Below, one piece after another: positions 43,003-51,017 of a DNA stretch of 64,000 bases. Origin of the DNA: JAENVT01 sp031430695 (lineage in GTDB: Bacteria; Actinomycetota; Acidimicrobiia; Acidimicrobiales; Ilumatobacteraceae); contig JANPBZ010000121.1 in the NCBI GenBank assembly GCA_031430695.1, positions 1 through 64,000 on the forward strand. Reading direction: 5' to 3'. Numbering within the stretch: the stretch's first letter is position 1; every line of letters begins with the position of its first letter. The notes beneath the pieces are model-generated. The model searched no databases and had not been told where the DNA came from. It saw only the letters and a list, made by a program, of their open reading frames with translations. The position numbers and the translations under genes were made by a program.

Positions 43003-44364
43003 TCATCCGTTGGGCCGGGCCATAGCCAGTAGCGATTCGACGATGGTTGCCGACGAATCTCCACTGTGGTGCTCCATCAATTCCGCCAATGACACGCCCT
43101 GCTCCTCGGCTTGGCGTACCAGTGTGCTGGCGGCGTCGTAGCCGATTCGCGGCGCAAGTGCCGTCACGATCGCCGGCGACCGTTCAGCGTTGCGTCTCAT
43201 GCGGTCCTGATCGACCTCGACGCCGCGAATGCATCGAGTATCGAGCAGCGTGATGGCGTTGGCCAGCAGATGAATCGACGAGAGCAGGCTGCGCGCGGTC
43301 ACGGGCATGGCCGTGTTGAGTTGCAGCGTCGACATGGTCGCCGCGAAGGTGATCGTTGCGTCGTTTCCGACGACTTGGGCGGCTACCTGTTGGACCATCT
43401 CGGGAATCACAGGATTCACTTTGCCGGGCATGATCGAGCTTCCTGCTTGCAACGCTGGGAGTGTGATCTCCGCCAGACCACCGTTGGGGCCCGACCCGAG
43501 CAGTCGAAGGTCGCCGGCAATCTTGTGCAGCGTGAGCGCGACGACTTTCAACACTGCGGCGGCCTCGACCATCGCATCCTGGCTCGACTGAGCTTCGAAG
43601 TGATTGCTCGCCTCGGAAAAGGTGCATCCCGTTCGATCGCTCAACCGTGCGGCGACCAAGGAGCCGAAGCCAGCTGGTGCGTTCAAGCCGGTTCCCACAG
43701 CGGTTCCCCCAATGGGAAGCTCGGCCAGGCGGGGCAGCAGAGAGGTGACTCGCTGCGCCGACAGTTCGATGCCGCGTGCCCATCCACCGACCTCTTGCCC
43801 GAACGTGATGGGCACAGCGTCCATCAGGTGAGTGCGCGCCATCTTGACCGTATTGACATGACGATTGGAGAGATCGATCAACGAGCGCCGCAACGAGTCG
43901 AGCGCCGGGAGCAGCGCGGCGGTGAGCTGCACGACGGCGGCGATGCGAGCCGCGGATGGAAAGGTGTCGTTCGACGACTGCGAGGCGTTGACGTGATCGT
44001 TGGGATGCACCTCACGGCCGATGACTTCCGAGGCCCGATTGGCGATGTCCTCGTTCATGTTCATGTTGGTACTGGTGCCCGAGCCGGTCTGGAAAACATC
44101 GACAGGAAACTGATCGGCCATTCCTCCGCTCACGACTTCGTCGGCAGCCTGCTGGATAGCGGCGCCGACCAGCGGATCGATCACCCCGAGGTCACTGTTG
44201 ACCGCAGCGCACTCCGCTTTGATCATCGCCAGCGCTTCGATCATGGTCGGCGGAATCCGATCACCTGACACGGGGAAGTTCTCGATTGCCTTTCGGGTCT
44301 GTTCTCCCCACCGGTCAGGCGTTGCTGGTTCAGGCGTGAGTGGTGCTGCCGAAGTCGTGGCCAT
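43003..44364 (-). CDS. fumC: Class II fumarase
   Basis: A 453-residue enzyme with the superfamily signature GSSIMPGKVNP, GSGTSTNMNMNEDIANRA, HPNDHVNASQSSNDTFPSA and MARTHLMDAVPITFGQE. It interconverts fumarate and malate in the TCA cycle. It is monocistronic on its strand and its last base adjoins the last base of the convergent SpoIIE phosphatase, with no spacer. Confidence 0.95.
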   Translation of the reverse strand: MATTSAAPLTPEPATPDRWGEQTRKAIENFPVSGDRIPPTMIEALAMIKAECAAVNSDLGVIDPLVGAAIQQAADEVVSGGMADQFPVDVFQTGSGTSTNMNMNEDIANRASEVIGREVHPNDHVNASQSSNDTFPSAARIAAVVQLTAALLPALDSLRRSLIDLSNRHVNTVKMARTHLMDAVPITFGQEVGGWARGIELSAQRVTSLLPRLAELPIGGTAVGTGLNAPAGFGSLVAARLSDRTGCTFSEASNHFEAQSSQDAMVEAAAVLKVVALTLHKIAGDLRLLGSGPNGGLAEITLPALQAGSSIMPGKVNPVIPEMVQQVAAQVVGNDATITFAATMSTLQLNTAMPVTARSLLSSIHLLANAITLLDTRCIRGVEVDQDRMRRNAERSPAIVTALAPRIGYDAASTLVRQAEEQGVSLAELMEHHSGDSSATIVESLLAMARPNG

Positions 44365-44485
44365 GATTCCTCGCTCCTTCGAATGAACAACCGCTGACGC
44401 TATCGATCCCGATGATCAACCCGCTGTGTATGAATCGTTGGCATGTCGGGTACATCATCGGCACACGACCCGAAAGTGAGCTGAT

Positions 44486-44740
44486 ATGTCGAGTGCCCTG
44501 AGAAACGCCGCAGAGTCGACCGCCCACGCGCTGGCAGACCTTGTTGACGGTGCCCGCGACAGGATCGAGGAGCTGCCTCCGATTGCGCGTGCTCGCCGGA
44601 AGCAGCACAGGACGCGGTGGTCGGTTGTGGGGATCGTCGGTCTTGTGGCCGTGGTGCTGATCGCCCGCCGGATGCGACACGTCGACCGACTCGAGCCCAC
44701 GATTGCTCATCTCGACGAACCGAGCCTCGCAGCCAGCTGA
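44486..44740 (+). CDS. Small single-span protein
   Basis: An 84-residue protein with an amphipathic N terminus, a basic segment (ARARRKQHRTRW) and one span (SVVGIVGLVAVVLIARRM). No family is recognised. It sits divergently between fumC and the BON-domain gene, among stress genes. Confidence 0.55.
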   Translation: MSSALRNAAESTAHALADLVDGARDRIEELPPIARARRKQHRTRWSVVGIVGLVAVVLIARRMRHVDRLEPTIAHLDEPSLAAS

Positions 44741-44750
44741 GCTCGTCTGG

Positions 44751-45110
44751 TCAGCTGTCCACGAGGCTCAGCGCGGTGACGTCGGAGATGCCCTTGATCC
44801 TCGTCAGGCGCTTCACGTGCGCCTCGGAGTTAGGCCATGCCTCGGTACTGGTGAGCAACGTGACGACTCCGTCGTTCACTGCCAGATCCTTCAATGCCGG
44901 GTCGCGTCGCAGCACCGGATCGGCTGTCACAGCTGCGCGTACCTTGGCCTCGGTGATCAATTCCGACACTGGTCGGGTCTGGCGCTGAGAGATTGCGCGA
45001 CGTAGAAACTCGGACCATCGCACGACGTCCTTGCGGTTGACCCACGCGGCCGAGGCCAGCGCGGCAATCCACATCGGGCGAATTCGTCGGGTCACGACTC
45101 GGGGGATCAT
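44751..45110 (-). CDS. BON-domain protein
   Basis: A 119-residue protein with a BON-like domain in the C-terminal half: ITEAKVRAAVTADPVLRRDP, LAVNDGVVTLLTST and HVKRLTRIKGISDVTAL. An N-terminal hydrophobic stretch (MWIAALASAAWV) may anchor it. It starts in an ATGA overlap with the next upstream gene and shares its SigB-like promoter. BON domains bind phospholipids and are common in stress proteins. Confidence 0.78.
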   Translation of the reverse strand: MIPRVVTRRIRPMWIAALASAAWVNRKDVVRWSEFLRRAISQRQTRPVSELITEAKVRAAVTADPVLRRDPALKDLAVNDGVVTLLTSTEAWPNSEAHVKRLTRIKGISDVTALSLVDS

Positions 45111-45379
45111 GAGCGTCCTTTCATTGCATGTTCGGTCATTGCGAAATCGGCCTTGCGGGCGGCGTTTCGGCCGGTCTTGGCGGCCACGGCGCGAGCGGCT
45201 TCGATCGTGGAGTCGGCGCCGGCGTTGGCCATACCACCGGCCCAGTCGGCCAGATGGGAACGTACGAACCAGTGGTACTTCTCGAGGAGTCCGGTCTGAC
45301 GCGAGGAGCTCACCTTGCTGCTTCGGTCGGTGCGGTCGAGCACGGTCGAGGCGCCGTTGTTTGCTTTGCTGGATGGCAT
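45107..45379 (-). CDS. Small stress-operon protein
   Basis: A 90-residue protein that begins MPSSKANNGASTVLDRTDR and has KYHWFVRSHLADWAGG and a helical Ala-rich tail. AAGGAG lies 6 nt before ATG 45379. A SigB-like promoter lies at 45425-45450. It forms a two-gene operon with the BON-domain gene through an ATGA overlap. I cannot name the family. Confidence 0.65.
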   Translation of the reverse strand: MPSSKANNGASTVLDRTDRSSKVSSSRQTGLLEKYHWFVRSHLADWAGGMANAGADSTIEAARAVAAKTGRNAARKADFAMTEHAMKGRS

Positions 45380-45424
45380 GAACGACTCCTTCGGGTGGCC
45401 ACCGAACCTGGCGGTACGACGGTG

Positions 45425-45450
45425 GTACCCATGCTGGTGTGCCCTCAAAC
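45425..45450 (-). promoter_or_regulatory. SigB/SigF-type promoter of the 45107/44751 operon
   Basis: On the minus strand GTTTGA (plus 45445-45450), a 14-nt spacer and GGGTAC (plus 45425-45430). It lies only 19 nt downstream of the sigma factor stop codon, so the operon has its own start. Confidence 0.62.
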
Positions 45451-45468
45451 GCCGCAGCCCAACCAGTC

Positions 45469-46218
45469 TCAGGGCGTGTTCGATTCGCCCTCTCGCAGAT
45501 GACCGCGCAACTCGGCAAGGCTCGAGGCGATCAACCGCCCGACATGTACCTGGCTGGTACCGATCTTCTGGGCGATCTGCGCTTGGCTGAGCTCCTCGAA
45601 AAATCGTAGGTACAAGATCTGGCGTTGGCGCGGGCGAAGTCGATCGAGCAGTCCGGATATGACCTGACGATTCAGGACGGCCTCCAGATTTGCCTCGACG
45701 GCCGGAGTTCCCTTCCCCGATTCATCCAGTGCATGGGGACGATATGCGTTGTTCGCTTCCAATGCCTCGATGACCGCTTCTTCCGGCAACCGCATGCGCG
45801 CCGCGATTTCGGATACCCGTGGCGATCGACGCAACTCCTTCGCCAACGTCTCGCTGGTCGCGTTGACCGCCGGTCGCAGATCCTTGGCCCGCCGAGAGAC
45901 GTGGACGCCCCACGTGTGATCGCGGAAATAGCGGCGAAGTTCGCCCATGATGGTCGGCGTCGCATACGCGCCGAACGGCACGCCGTGGGTCGGGTCGAAC
46001 CGGTCGATGGCATTGAGGAGTCCGATGCGCGCTACTTGCACGAGATCGTCGAACGGCTCGCCTCGATCGGCAAAGCGGCGAGCACCCCGCGTCGCAAGCC
46101 ATGAAGTGCGCTCGGCAATTGCGTCGCGAAGGTCGATGTCGCGGGTGGCCAGGAAGCGCTCGAGCGAGTCCTGCAGCCATCCTTCGTCATTTTCCGGATA
46201 TCTGGACACCGAGCTCAC
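45469..46218 (-). CDS. SigB/SigF-family RNA polymerase sigma factor
   Basis: A 249-residue group 3 sigma factor. Region 2 includes EPFDDLVQVARIGLLNAIDRFD and FGAYATPTIMGELRRYFRDHTW. Region 3 reads VSEIAARMRLPEEAVIEAL, and region 4 is LRPRQRQILYLRFFEELSQAQIAQKIGTSQVHVGRL. The start GTG 46218 overlaps the stop of the HATPase gene as GTGA. The genes at 46597, 46215 and here form the STAS / HATPase / sigma order of the rsbV-rsbW-sigB module. It is the obvious candidate to read the GTTT-N14-GGGTA promoters in this window. Confidence 0.92.
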   Translation of the reverse strand: MSSVSRYPENDEGWLQDSLERFLATRDIDLRDAIAERTSWLATRGARRFADRGEPFDDLVQVARIGLLNAIDRFDPTHGVPFGAYATPTIMGELRRYFRDHTWGVHVSRRAKDLRPAVNATSETLAKELRRSPRVSEIAARMRLPEEAVIEALEANNAYRPHALDESGKGTPAVEANLEAVLNRQVISGLLDRLRPRQRQILYLRFFEELSQAQIAQKIGTSQVHVGRLIASSLAELRGHLREGESNTP

Positions 46219-46607
46219 GGGATCGAGACGTGCGTCACTGCCGCCCAAATTTGGGCACGATCGTCGACCAGTTCGATACCGTGCTGTGTAGCCACGCCAG
46301 CGAGCACGGTTCGGCACAGGAGCAAGTCAGGGTGCTCGGCGTCGAAGCTTTCGATGGCAGTCTGTCCCCGCACCCTGAATTCCTGCGCCTCGACAACGAA
46401 TTCGACCTCGATCGACTGCCCGTCGCCGTGCTCGATGAGGGCGAGCAATACCTCGCTGACGGCGATCGTGATGTCTTCGATCTCGTCAACGGTGAAGCCG
46501 GCCATCCCGGCGATTCCGCTTGCCGCCAAGCGTAGTACGCGAGACAGCGTGGGATCAGGTGGTAAGCGGAGGAGAACCGGACCGACTGCGGTGGGCTCAT
46601 CCACGAC
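46215..46607 (-). CDS. RsbW-like HATPase, N-box asparagine missing
   Basis: A 130-residue protein in the RsbW position between the STAS and sigma genes. The N-box region reads AVSEVLLALIEHGDG, where the related protein at 38993 has SELATNIIEHGDG. The Asn that coordinates Mg-ATP aligns with Ala here. The GHKL G boxes are also weak, and the C-terminal sequence is divergent. It may bind the sigma factor without kinase activity. GTG 46607 overlaps the STAS gene end by 11 nt. Confidence 0.75.
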   Translation of the reverse strand, partial: VVDEPTAVGPVLLRLPPDPTLSRVLRLAASGIAGMAGFTVDEIEDITIAVSEVLLALIEHGDGQSIEVEFVVEAQEFRVRGQTAIESFDAEHPDLLLCRTVLAGVATQHGIELVDDRAQIWAAVTHVSIP

Positions 46608-46923
46608 TGGGCTCGATAGAGAAGTGCTCGGTCGTGCCCGTGATCTCGAGCAGTCGAAGGACTTCCGGCCGCACACCTCGCAGGACGACCATCGCATCGC
46701 GAGCCTTTGCTCGACGGCTCGCGCCGAGCAGGCTGCGAAGGCCGGAAGAGTCGATGAAGAAGACATCGCCGAGGTCGATGATGACTGGGCCGTCGTTCTC
46801 GCGCTCGAGCAGGGCCGCTTCGAGAATTGGGCGTCCGGCTACGTCGATGTCTCCATGGACGACGATGACGCCGGCCGGACCACTGTCGACAGTGAGCGAA
46901 TCATGGTTTCCCATCTCAGTCAC
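46597..46923 (-). CDS. Anti-sigma factor antagonist, STAS domain (RsbV-like)
   Basis: A 108-residue STAS protein with GVIVVHGDIDVAGRPILEAAL and IIDLGDVFFIDSSGLRSLLG, where the DSSG serine is the usual phospho-site. AGGAGG lies 5 nt before GTG 46923; ATG 46914 is a slightly shorter alternative. It is the first gene of the STAS-HATPase-sigma operon. It should release the sigma factor when dephosphorylated, if the downstream HATPase is functional. Confidence 0.88.
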   Translation of the reverse strand: MTEMGNHDSLTVDSGPAGVIVVHGDIDVAGRPILEAALLERENDGPVIIDLGDVFFIDSSGLRSLLGASRRAKARDAMVVLRGVRPEVLRLLEITGTTEHFSIEPSRG

Positions 46924-47050
46924 GTGACCCTCCTGATGGCTGAATTGTGGATTGATCGGGGTTTCTGGGAGCACACGCTACGTGCAGGAGCCGAGAACGC
47001 CGTTGATGGCCCGACAAACAGCAAGCTACCGAGCTTTTTCTCAGGGAGAT

Positions 47051-47077
47051 GTTTAGGTCGCAGACGAATGCGGTACT
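47051..47077 (+). promoter_or_regulatory. Candidate SigB/SigF-type promoter before the 39-residue reading frame
   Basis: GTTTAG (47051-47056), a 15-nt spacer and GGTACT (47072-47077). The -10 is weaker and the spacer one base longer than the other sites. Its target is the small reading frame at 47116-47235. Confidence 0.35.
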
Positions 47078-47115
47078 AGTGGCGGCACATACCGATTTCC
47101 ACAAGGGAGGGCAGA

Positions 47116-47235
47116 GTGAGCGACGAGCGGTTCGACCGAGAAATGAGTCGTCAGCTCCACTCCGCCCACATGATCCTGTCTCGTCGTTACCCGTCCCCAA
47201 CGGCGACAGGCACCGGGTCGGGGCGACGGTCCTAG
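47116..47235 (+). CDS. Possible 39-residue peptide
   Basis: The reading from GTG 47116 gives 39 residues (begins VSDERFDREMSRQLHSAH). It is preceded by AGGGAGGG at a suitable distance and by the candidate promoter at 47051. Nothing is recognised. It lies in the 371-nt gap between the sigma operon and the broken desaturase, which holds no other convincing gene. Confidence 0.3.
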   Translation: MSDERFDREMSRQLHSAHMILSRRYPSPTATGTGSGRRS

Positions 47236-47294
47236 CTTCTCGCCGGGACTGTCGCCGTGACCTCAACCGAACTTGATCTCGCTGGTAGACCCCC

Positions 47295-47885
47295 TCAGCG
47301 AGCGCTGAGCCCCCATTCAGCGATCCGAACGTGCCCGGCCCGATCCGTCCCCGGGCTGGGCACGTTTGCGAATGCCCGACAGCTCAGGGACGGGCACCCC
47401 TGGCCTTCAGCCACCAGCGTGCGACTTGACGGCCTGCCACGGGGTGGTGTGGCTGTGAACCGTGAGGTCGACTGATTGATGTCGGCATCGATTCCCACCA
47501 TGTTGGTATTGCCGTGATGCAGGTTGTTGTGCTTGAACCGCCAGATCCATGAACTTGCGCCGAGCAGGTCGCCGGTGTAACAAGCAAGTCTGTTGACGGT
47601 GCGCGAGGTGCTGAACGAGGCGTGGTTTGCGTCATGGAACACGCATGTTGCCGCAGCGATCAGGGCAACGATCATCACGATCGCCGACGCGAGCTTCAGC
47701 AGGATCGGCGACGGCACCATGACCAAGGACCAGTAGCTACCGATGGCTGCTGCCGCGATCACGATCGCCTTGACGTGGAGTTGTCGGCGGGCGACAACGA
47801 GCTCTCTCGCAGTCGGCCGCATCGCCTCTGTCAGTAGCCGTTGATCGTCATCCAAACGTTCAACGGATGCGCCAATGGTCTGCAT
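47295..47885 (-). pseudogene. Fatty acid desaturase, C-terminally truncated
   Basis: From ATG 47885 (AAGGAG 6 nt upstream) the first 138 residues are a membrane desaturase: two spans, the first His box HDANH (84-88) and the second box FKHNNLHHGNTN (H119, H123, H124). After DINQ at about 47471 the similarity ends. The next 58 residues are Arg/Pro/Ser-rich and unlike the family, and the third His box is missing. The di-iron site cannot form, so the enzyme is inactive. The unrelated tail contains the hairpin at 47330-47364. Confidence 0.78.
47330..47364. terminator. GC-rich hairpin in the unrelated tail of the desaturase
   Basis: CGTGCCC and GGGCACG form the outer stem and GCCCG with CGGGC the inner stem around a short loop. 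It is followed by TTT on the plus strand. A terminator is likely, perhaps a relic of the sequence that replaced the desaturase end. Confidence 0.5.
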
Positions 47886-48165
47886 GACTCGCTCCTTCGA
47901 CATCGGCCGAGACGGCCTGCCGAGGTTTGGAGCGGGCATGCCGCGCGTGGTTCGAGCGGCAAACCTCACAATACCGGGCACACGGCGTTGTCGTTCCGCA
48001 CACACTTGCGACGTGTCTTCCTGGTTCAGTCGATGCTGCGCCTGGTAGGGTCTCTTTACGTTCTCGCAGTGCACGATTCGGCCCAGACCATGCCGCCCGC
48101 TCTGTGATGGAAGTGGAAGGCATGGTCAACGTGACACAGCACGGCGCGGCTTTGGATCGCGCAGT

Positions 48166-48885
48166 TTGAACGCCGAGCAGTCGACACGAATTGCGGTGGC
48201 ATTTGCGCGTGCTGTGTCAAATGCACCCGCTGCGGGGCTGTGCACCGCATGCGTCGAGGTGTTGCTGGTGTCGGGTGCTGGGATCACCGTGATGGGTGCA
48301 GGGCAATCAGGGCTGCTGTGCGTGTCGAGTCAGCGAATGGCGGCGCTCGAGGATCTACAGTTCACGATGGGTGTGGGTCCGTGTCAAGACGCATATCAGT
48401 CCGGTCGGCCGGTGCACGCGCCTCGGCTCGACCATTCCGTTGTGGGCCGATGGCCGGCCTTTGTCGATATGGCTCGTGACACAGGGATCGGCGCGGTTTT
48501 TGCCTATCCTTTGGCCGCAAACGGCGCGAAGATTGGTGTGATGACGCTCTATCAGGAACTCGAAGGCGAGCTCACCGCGACCCAACACGACGACAGCATC
48601 GCGGTCGCCAAGGTACTGACCGAGACGGTGCTCAGCCTGCAGGATGCCGCCCCGGATGGTGTCCTCGCCGACGGACTAGAAGAAGCGGTCGCGTATCGAG
48701 CCCAGATACACCAGGCGTCGGGAATGGTGTCGATCCAGCTCGGTGTGCAAGTCGACGAGGCACTCGTGCGGATTCGAGCCCACGCATTTGCAGGTGGTCA
48801 ACCAGTCGGTGACGTGGCAGCGGATATTGTCGCCCGCCGATTGCGGCTGGCGGACGACAGACAGCAACAAGGAGAAGGGGTGTAA
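48166..48885 (+). CDS. GAF-ANTAR regulator (first of two)
   Basis: A 239-residue protein with an N-terminal GAF domain (GLCTACVEVLLVSGAGITVMG, then FTMGVGPCQDAYQSGRPV) and a C-terminal ANTAR domain (AYRAQIHQASGMVSIQLGV to VARRLRLADD). ANTAR proteins bind RNA hairpins to prevent termination. TTG 48166 is the apparent start, with no strong ribosome site. It is followed 5 nt later by a second GAF-ANTAR gene. A ligand-controlled antitermination role is inferred from the domain pair. Confidence 0.85.
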   Translation: MNAEQSTRIAVAFARAVSNAPAAGLCTACVEVLLVSGAGITVMGAGQSGLLCVSSQRMAALEDLQFTMGVGPCQDAYQSGRPVHAPRLDHSVVGRWPAFVDMARDTGIGAVFAYPLAANGAKIGVMTLYQELEGELTATQHDDSIAVAKVLTETVLSLQDAAPDGVLADGLEEAVAYRAQIHQASGMVSIQLGVQVDEALVRIRAHAFAGGQPVGDVAADIVARRLRLADDRQQQGEGV

Positions 48886-48890
48886 CACTT

Positions 48891-49697
48891 GTGACAACCG
48901 ATGCCGAGCTGAGAGCCCTGAATCGACAGGCGCTCACCGCAACAACCTTTGTCGAGATCGTCGACACCCTTGTCGATGCTTTCGACGTGATCGAAGTGCT
49001 GACCCAACTGACATCTCGCAGCATCGAGCTGCTGGAAGCATCTGCTGCAGGAATCCTGCTGGCCGACTCCGACGGGCAGCTCCGGGTGATCGGGGCGTCG
49101 ACCGAGCAGGTCGGACTACTGGAGCTGTTCCAGATCCAGAACGACGAGGGTCCCTGCCTCGACTGCTTCCACACCGGAACCATGATCAGCGAAGCCAATC
49201 TCACTGAGTCGTCGACTTGGCCGCGGTTTGCAGCCGAGAGCCTTCTGGCCGGGTACCCCTCGGTGTGTGCGGTGCCGCTACGGCTGAGGGATGTGATCCT
49301 CGGCTGCCTCAACCTGTTCATGTCCGAACCCGTTGCACTTGCTGACGCTGAGATTTCGCTGGCCCAGGCTCTTGCAGATGTTGCCAGCATCGCCATCGTT
49401 CAAGATCAGGCCACCCGTGAAGCGGCCATCCGCGAGGGGCACCTTCAGCACGCACTCAGCAGCCGCATTGTCATCGAGCAGGCCAAAGGCATGCTTGCCG
49501 AGCGCATCGGCATTGATATGGACGACGCGTTCGCACGGCTGCGGTCGTTCGCCAGAAACAACAATCGAGGTCTCACCGAGGTCGCCGAAGCGCTGGTCGC
49601 CGGGACGATCAGCCTCGATTCGTTCAACGATCGGCGAGCGTCCACCGATCGCCGCCTGCCACCGGCTCCGCCCGGACCCAACACCCGCAATCTCTGA
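48891..49697 (+). CDS. GAF-ANTAR regulator (second of two)
   Basis: A 268-residue protein: GAF domain (SRSIELLEASAAGILLADSD, DEGPCLDCFHTG) and a clear ANTAR domain (RIVIEQAKGMLAERIGIDMDDAFARLRSFA). A basic, Pro-rich tail follows. AAGGAGAAGGGG (48869-48880) lies about 10 nt before GTG 48891. The pair is followed by a STAS gene, linking RNA-level control with the partner-switch system. Confidence 0.9.
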   Translation: MTTDAELRALNRQALTATTFVEIVDTLVDAFDVIEVLTQLTSRSIELLEASAAGILLADSDGQLRVIGASTEQVGLLELFQIQNDEGPCLDCFHTGTMISEANLTESSTWPRFAAESLLAGYPSVCAVPLRLRDVILGCLNLFMSEPVALADAEISLAQALADVASIAIVQDQATREAAIREGHLQHALSSRIVIEQAKGMLAERIGIDMDDAFARLRSFARNNNRGLTEVAEALVAGTISLDSFNDRRASTDRRLPPAPPGPNTRNL

Positions 49698-49829
49698 CCG
49701 CCGGGGCAGTGTTTGCGAGACCTGGTTGTGCCGCTGGGAGGTGGGGTGTACGGTACTGGCACGAGCGAATCCCGCTCCAGCCGCGTGGCTCCAGTCCCTG
49801 GTTGCGCCCTCGAAATGAGGAGAACCATC

Positions 49830-50192
49830 GTGCGCACACGGGACATGCGTGCAAAGCCCGCAACAACGTCAGTGGTCTTCGAGATGATTCTCGAGACCGA
49901 CCCGCACTTTTCGGTCAGGGTGTCGCGACGAGATCGTCATCGTGTGGTTCGGATCGGTGGAGAACTCGACGTGGCCACCCGCAACAGGGTGCGCAGAGCG
50001 TGTCTCGGCGGTCGCAAGGAAGTCGTGGTCGAAATGGCCGAGATGACCTTCATGGACTGCTCCGGTTACGGCGCACTGGTTGCGGCGCGCCGGGTGCTGC
50101 AGGCGCATGGCGGCTCCCTGACGTTGCAGAATCAGGCAGGGCAACCGGCTGAACTGCTGGCGATGCTGGCACGCCACGAAGCCCGCAACTGA
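49830..50192 (+). CDS. Anti-sigma factor antagonist, STAS domain
   Basis: A 120-residue STAS protein: RVVRIGGELDVATRNRVRRA, then VVVEMAEMTFMDCSGYGALVAA, where the Ser after Cys is the likely phospho-site. GAGGAG lies 7 nt before GTG 49830. It is a second RsbV-like partner, encoded apart from the sigma operon, and a possible substrate of the SpoIIE phosphatase and the HATPase at 38993. Confidence 0.85.
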   Translation: MRTRDMRAKPATTSVVFEMILETDPHFSVRVSRRDRHRVVRIGGELDVATRNRVRRACLGGRKEVVVEMAEMTFMDCSGYGALVAARRVLQAHGGSLTLQNQAGQPAELLAMLARHEARN

Positions 50193-50219
50193 CTGCAACA
50201 CCCGTCGCCCGAGCGGCGC

Positions 50220-50987
50220 CTACATATCGATGGCGTTGCGCGTGGTCTCGATGAGCTCGGCGAACTCGTCGAGTTCGGCGCCGCCGATCGAACCGTAGAT
50301 CGGCAGCAGAATTGTCGACGTCAGCCGCTCCGCTTCGGCCCTCGCCTCGCGAGCTGCCACCGGGTCGCCGAACGGGCCGATCCAGCCGAGATGTTCGGCC
50401 CAGACCGGGCCGCTACGTGGCAGGGGAGCGGGTGACGCGATGACGGCGTCGAGCGGGGTGATTCCGCAGGCGTTGACCGCGATGATGTGGGCGCCGCCGC
50501 GCAGTTCGCGCAACACATGGATGGTGAGTGCCACGCGTGCACCGACGTCGTCGGGCTGCGGTTGTGCCCTCCAGCCGGCAAAGACCGCTCCGATCGATGC
50601 GTCAGCGGCGTCAGCGATCTGTCGACCCAGTTCGTCCAGTCGGGCCATGCGTGCGGGGTCGAACTTGGCAAGTTCGGCCGTACCCCATTCGCAGCACAGG
50701 TTGGCGTACGCATCGGCCACCTGCCGGTGAGTGAGCCCGGCCGGAAGGGATTCCCATGCGGCGCGGACCCGATCGGGTGCCAGAAAGGCGAGACCCGATG
50801 CGGCGACGTCGGCATCGCCATCGCCCAGCACGCCGGCTCGCCCGACGATCCACAGGTCGCCGCCCGACGACAGTCCGAGTTCGGCAGCAAGCCGATCGGT
50901 CGGCGCCCCGGTCATCCAGCCACGGACGAACTGCTGGATGGGCTTCAACACCCGCTCGACTTGGTCGGCGATGGTCATGGTGGTCAT
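50220..50987 (-). CDS. SCO6745/SalK-like conserved protein
   Basis: A 255-residue protein that resembles the actinobacterial SCO6745 (SalK) family in layout: a TDRLAAELGLSSGGDLWIVGR region, FLAPDRVRAAWESLPAG, an ELRGGAHIIAVNACGITPLDAVIA segment and a final helical part. The family has no proven function. ATG 50987 has AAGG 8 nt upstream. It runs in the same direction as, and 31 nt before, the F420-type oxidoreductase gene. Confidence 0.6.
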   Translation of the reverse strand: MTTMTIADQVERVLKPIQQFVRGWMTGAPTDRLAAELGLSSGGDLWIVGRAGVLGDGDADVAASGLAFLAPDRVRAAWESLPAGLTHRQVADAYANLCCEWGTAELAKFDPARMARLDELGRQIADAADASIGAVFAGWRAQPQPDDVGARVALTIHVLRELRGGAHIIAVNACGITPLDAVIASPAPLPRSGPVWAEHLGWIGPFGDPVAAREARAEAERLTSTILLPIYGSIGGAELDEFAELIETTRNAIDM

Positions 50988-51017
50988 CGGTCGGACCTTC
51001 CCTTCATGGTTGTGTCT

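Noticed and set aside
49718..49752. Possible SigB-like promoter before the STAS gene
   Set aside because: The -35 (GTTGTG) and -10 (GGGTGT) are both poor and the spacer is 13; not enough to call.
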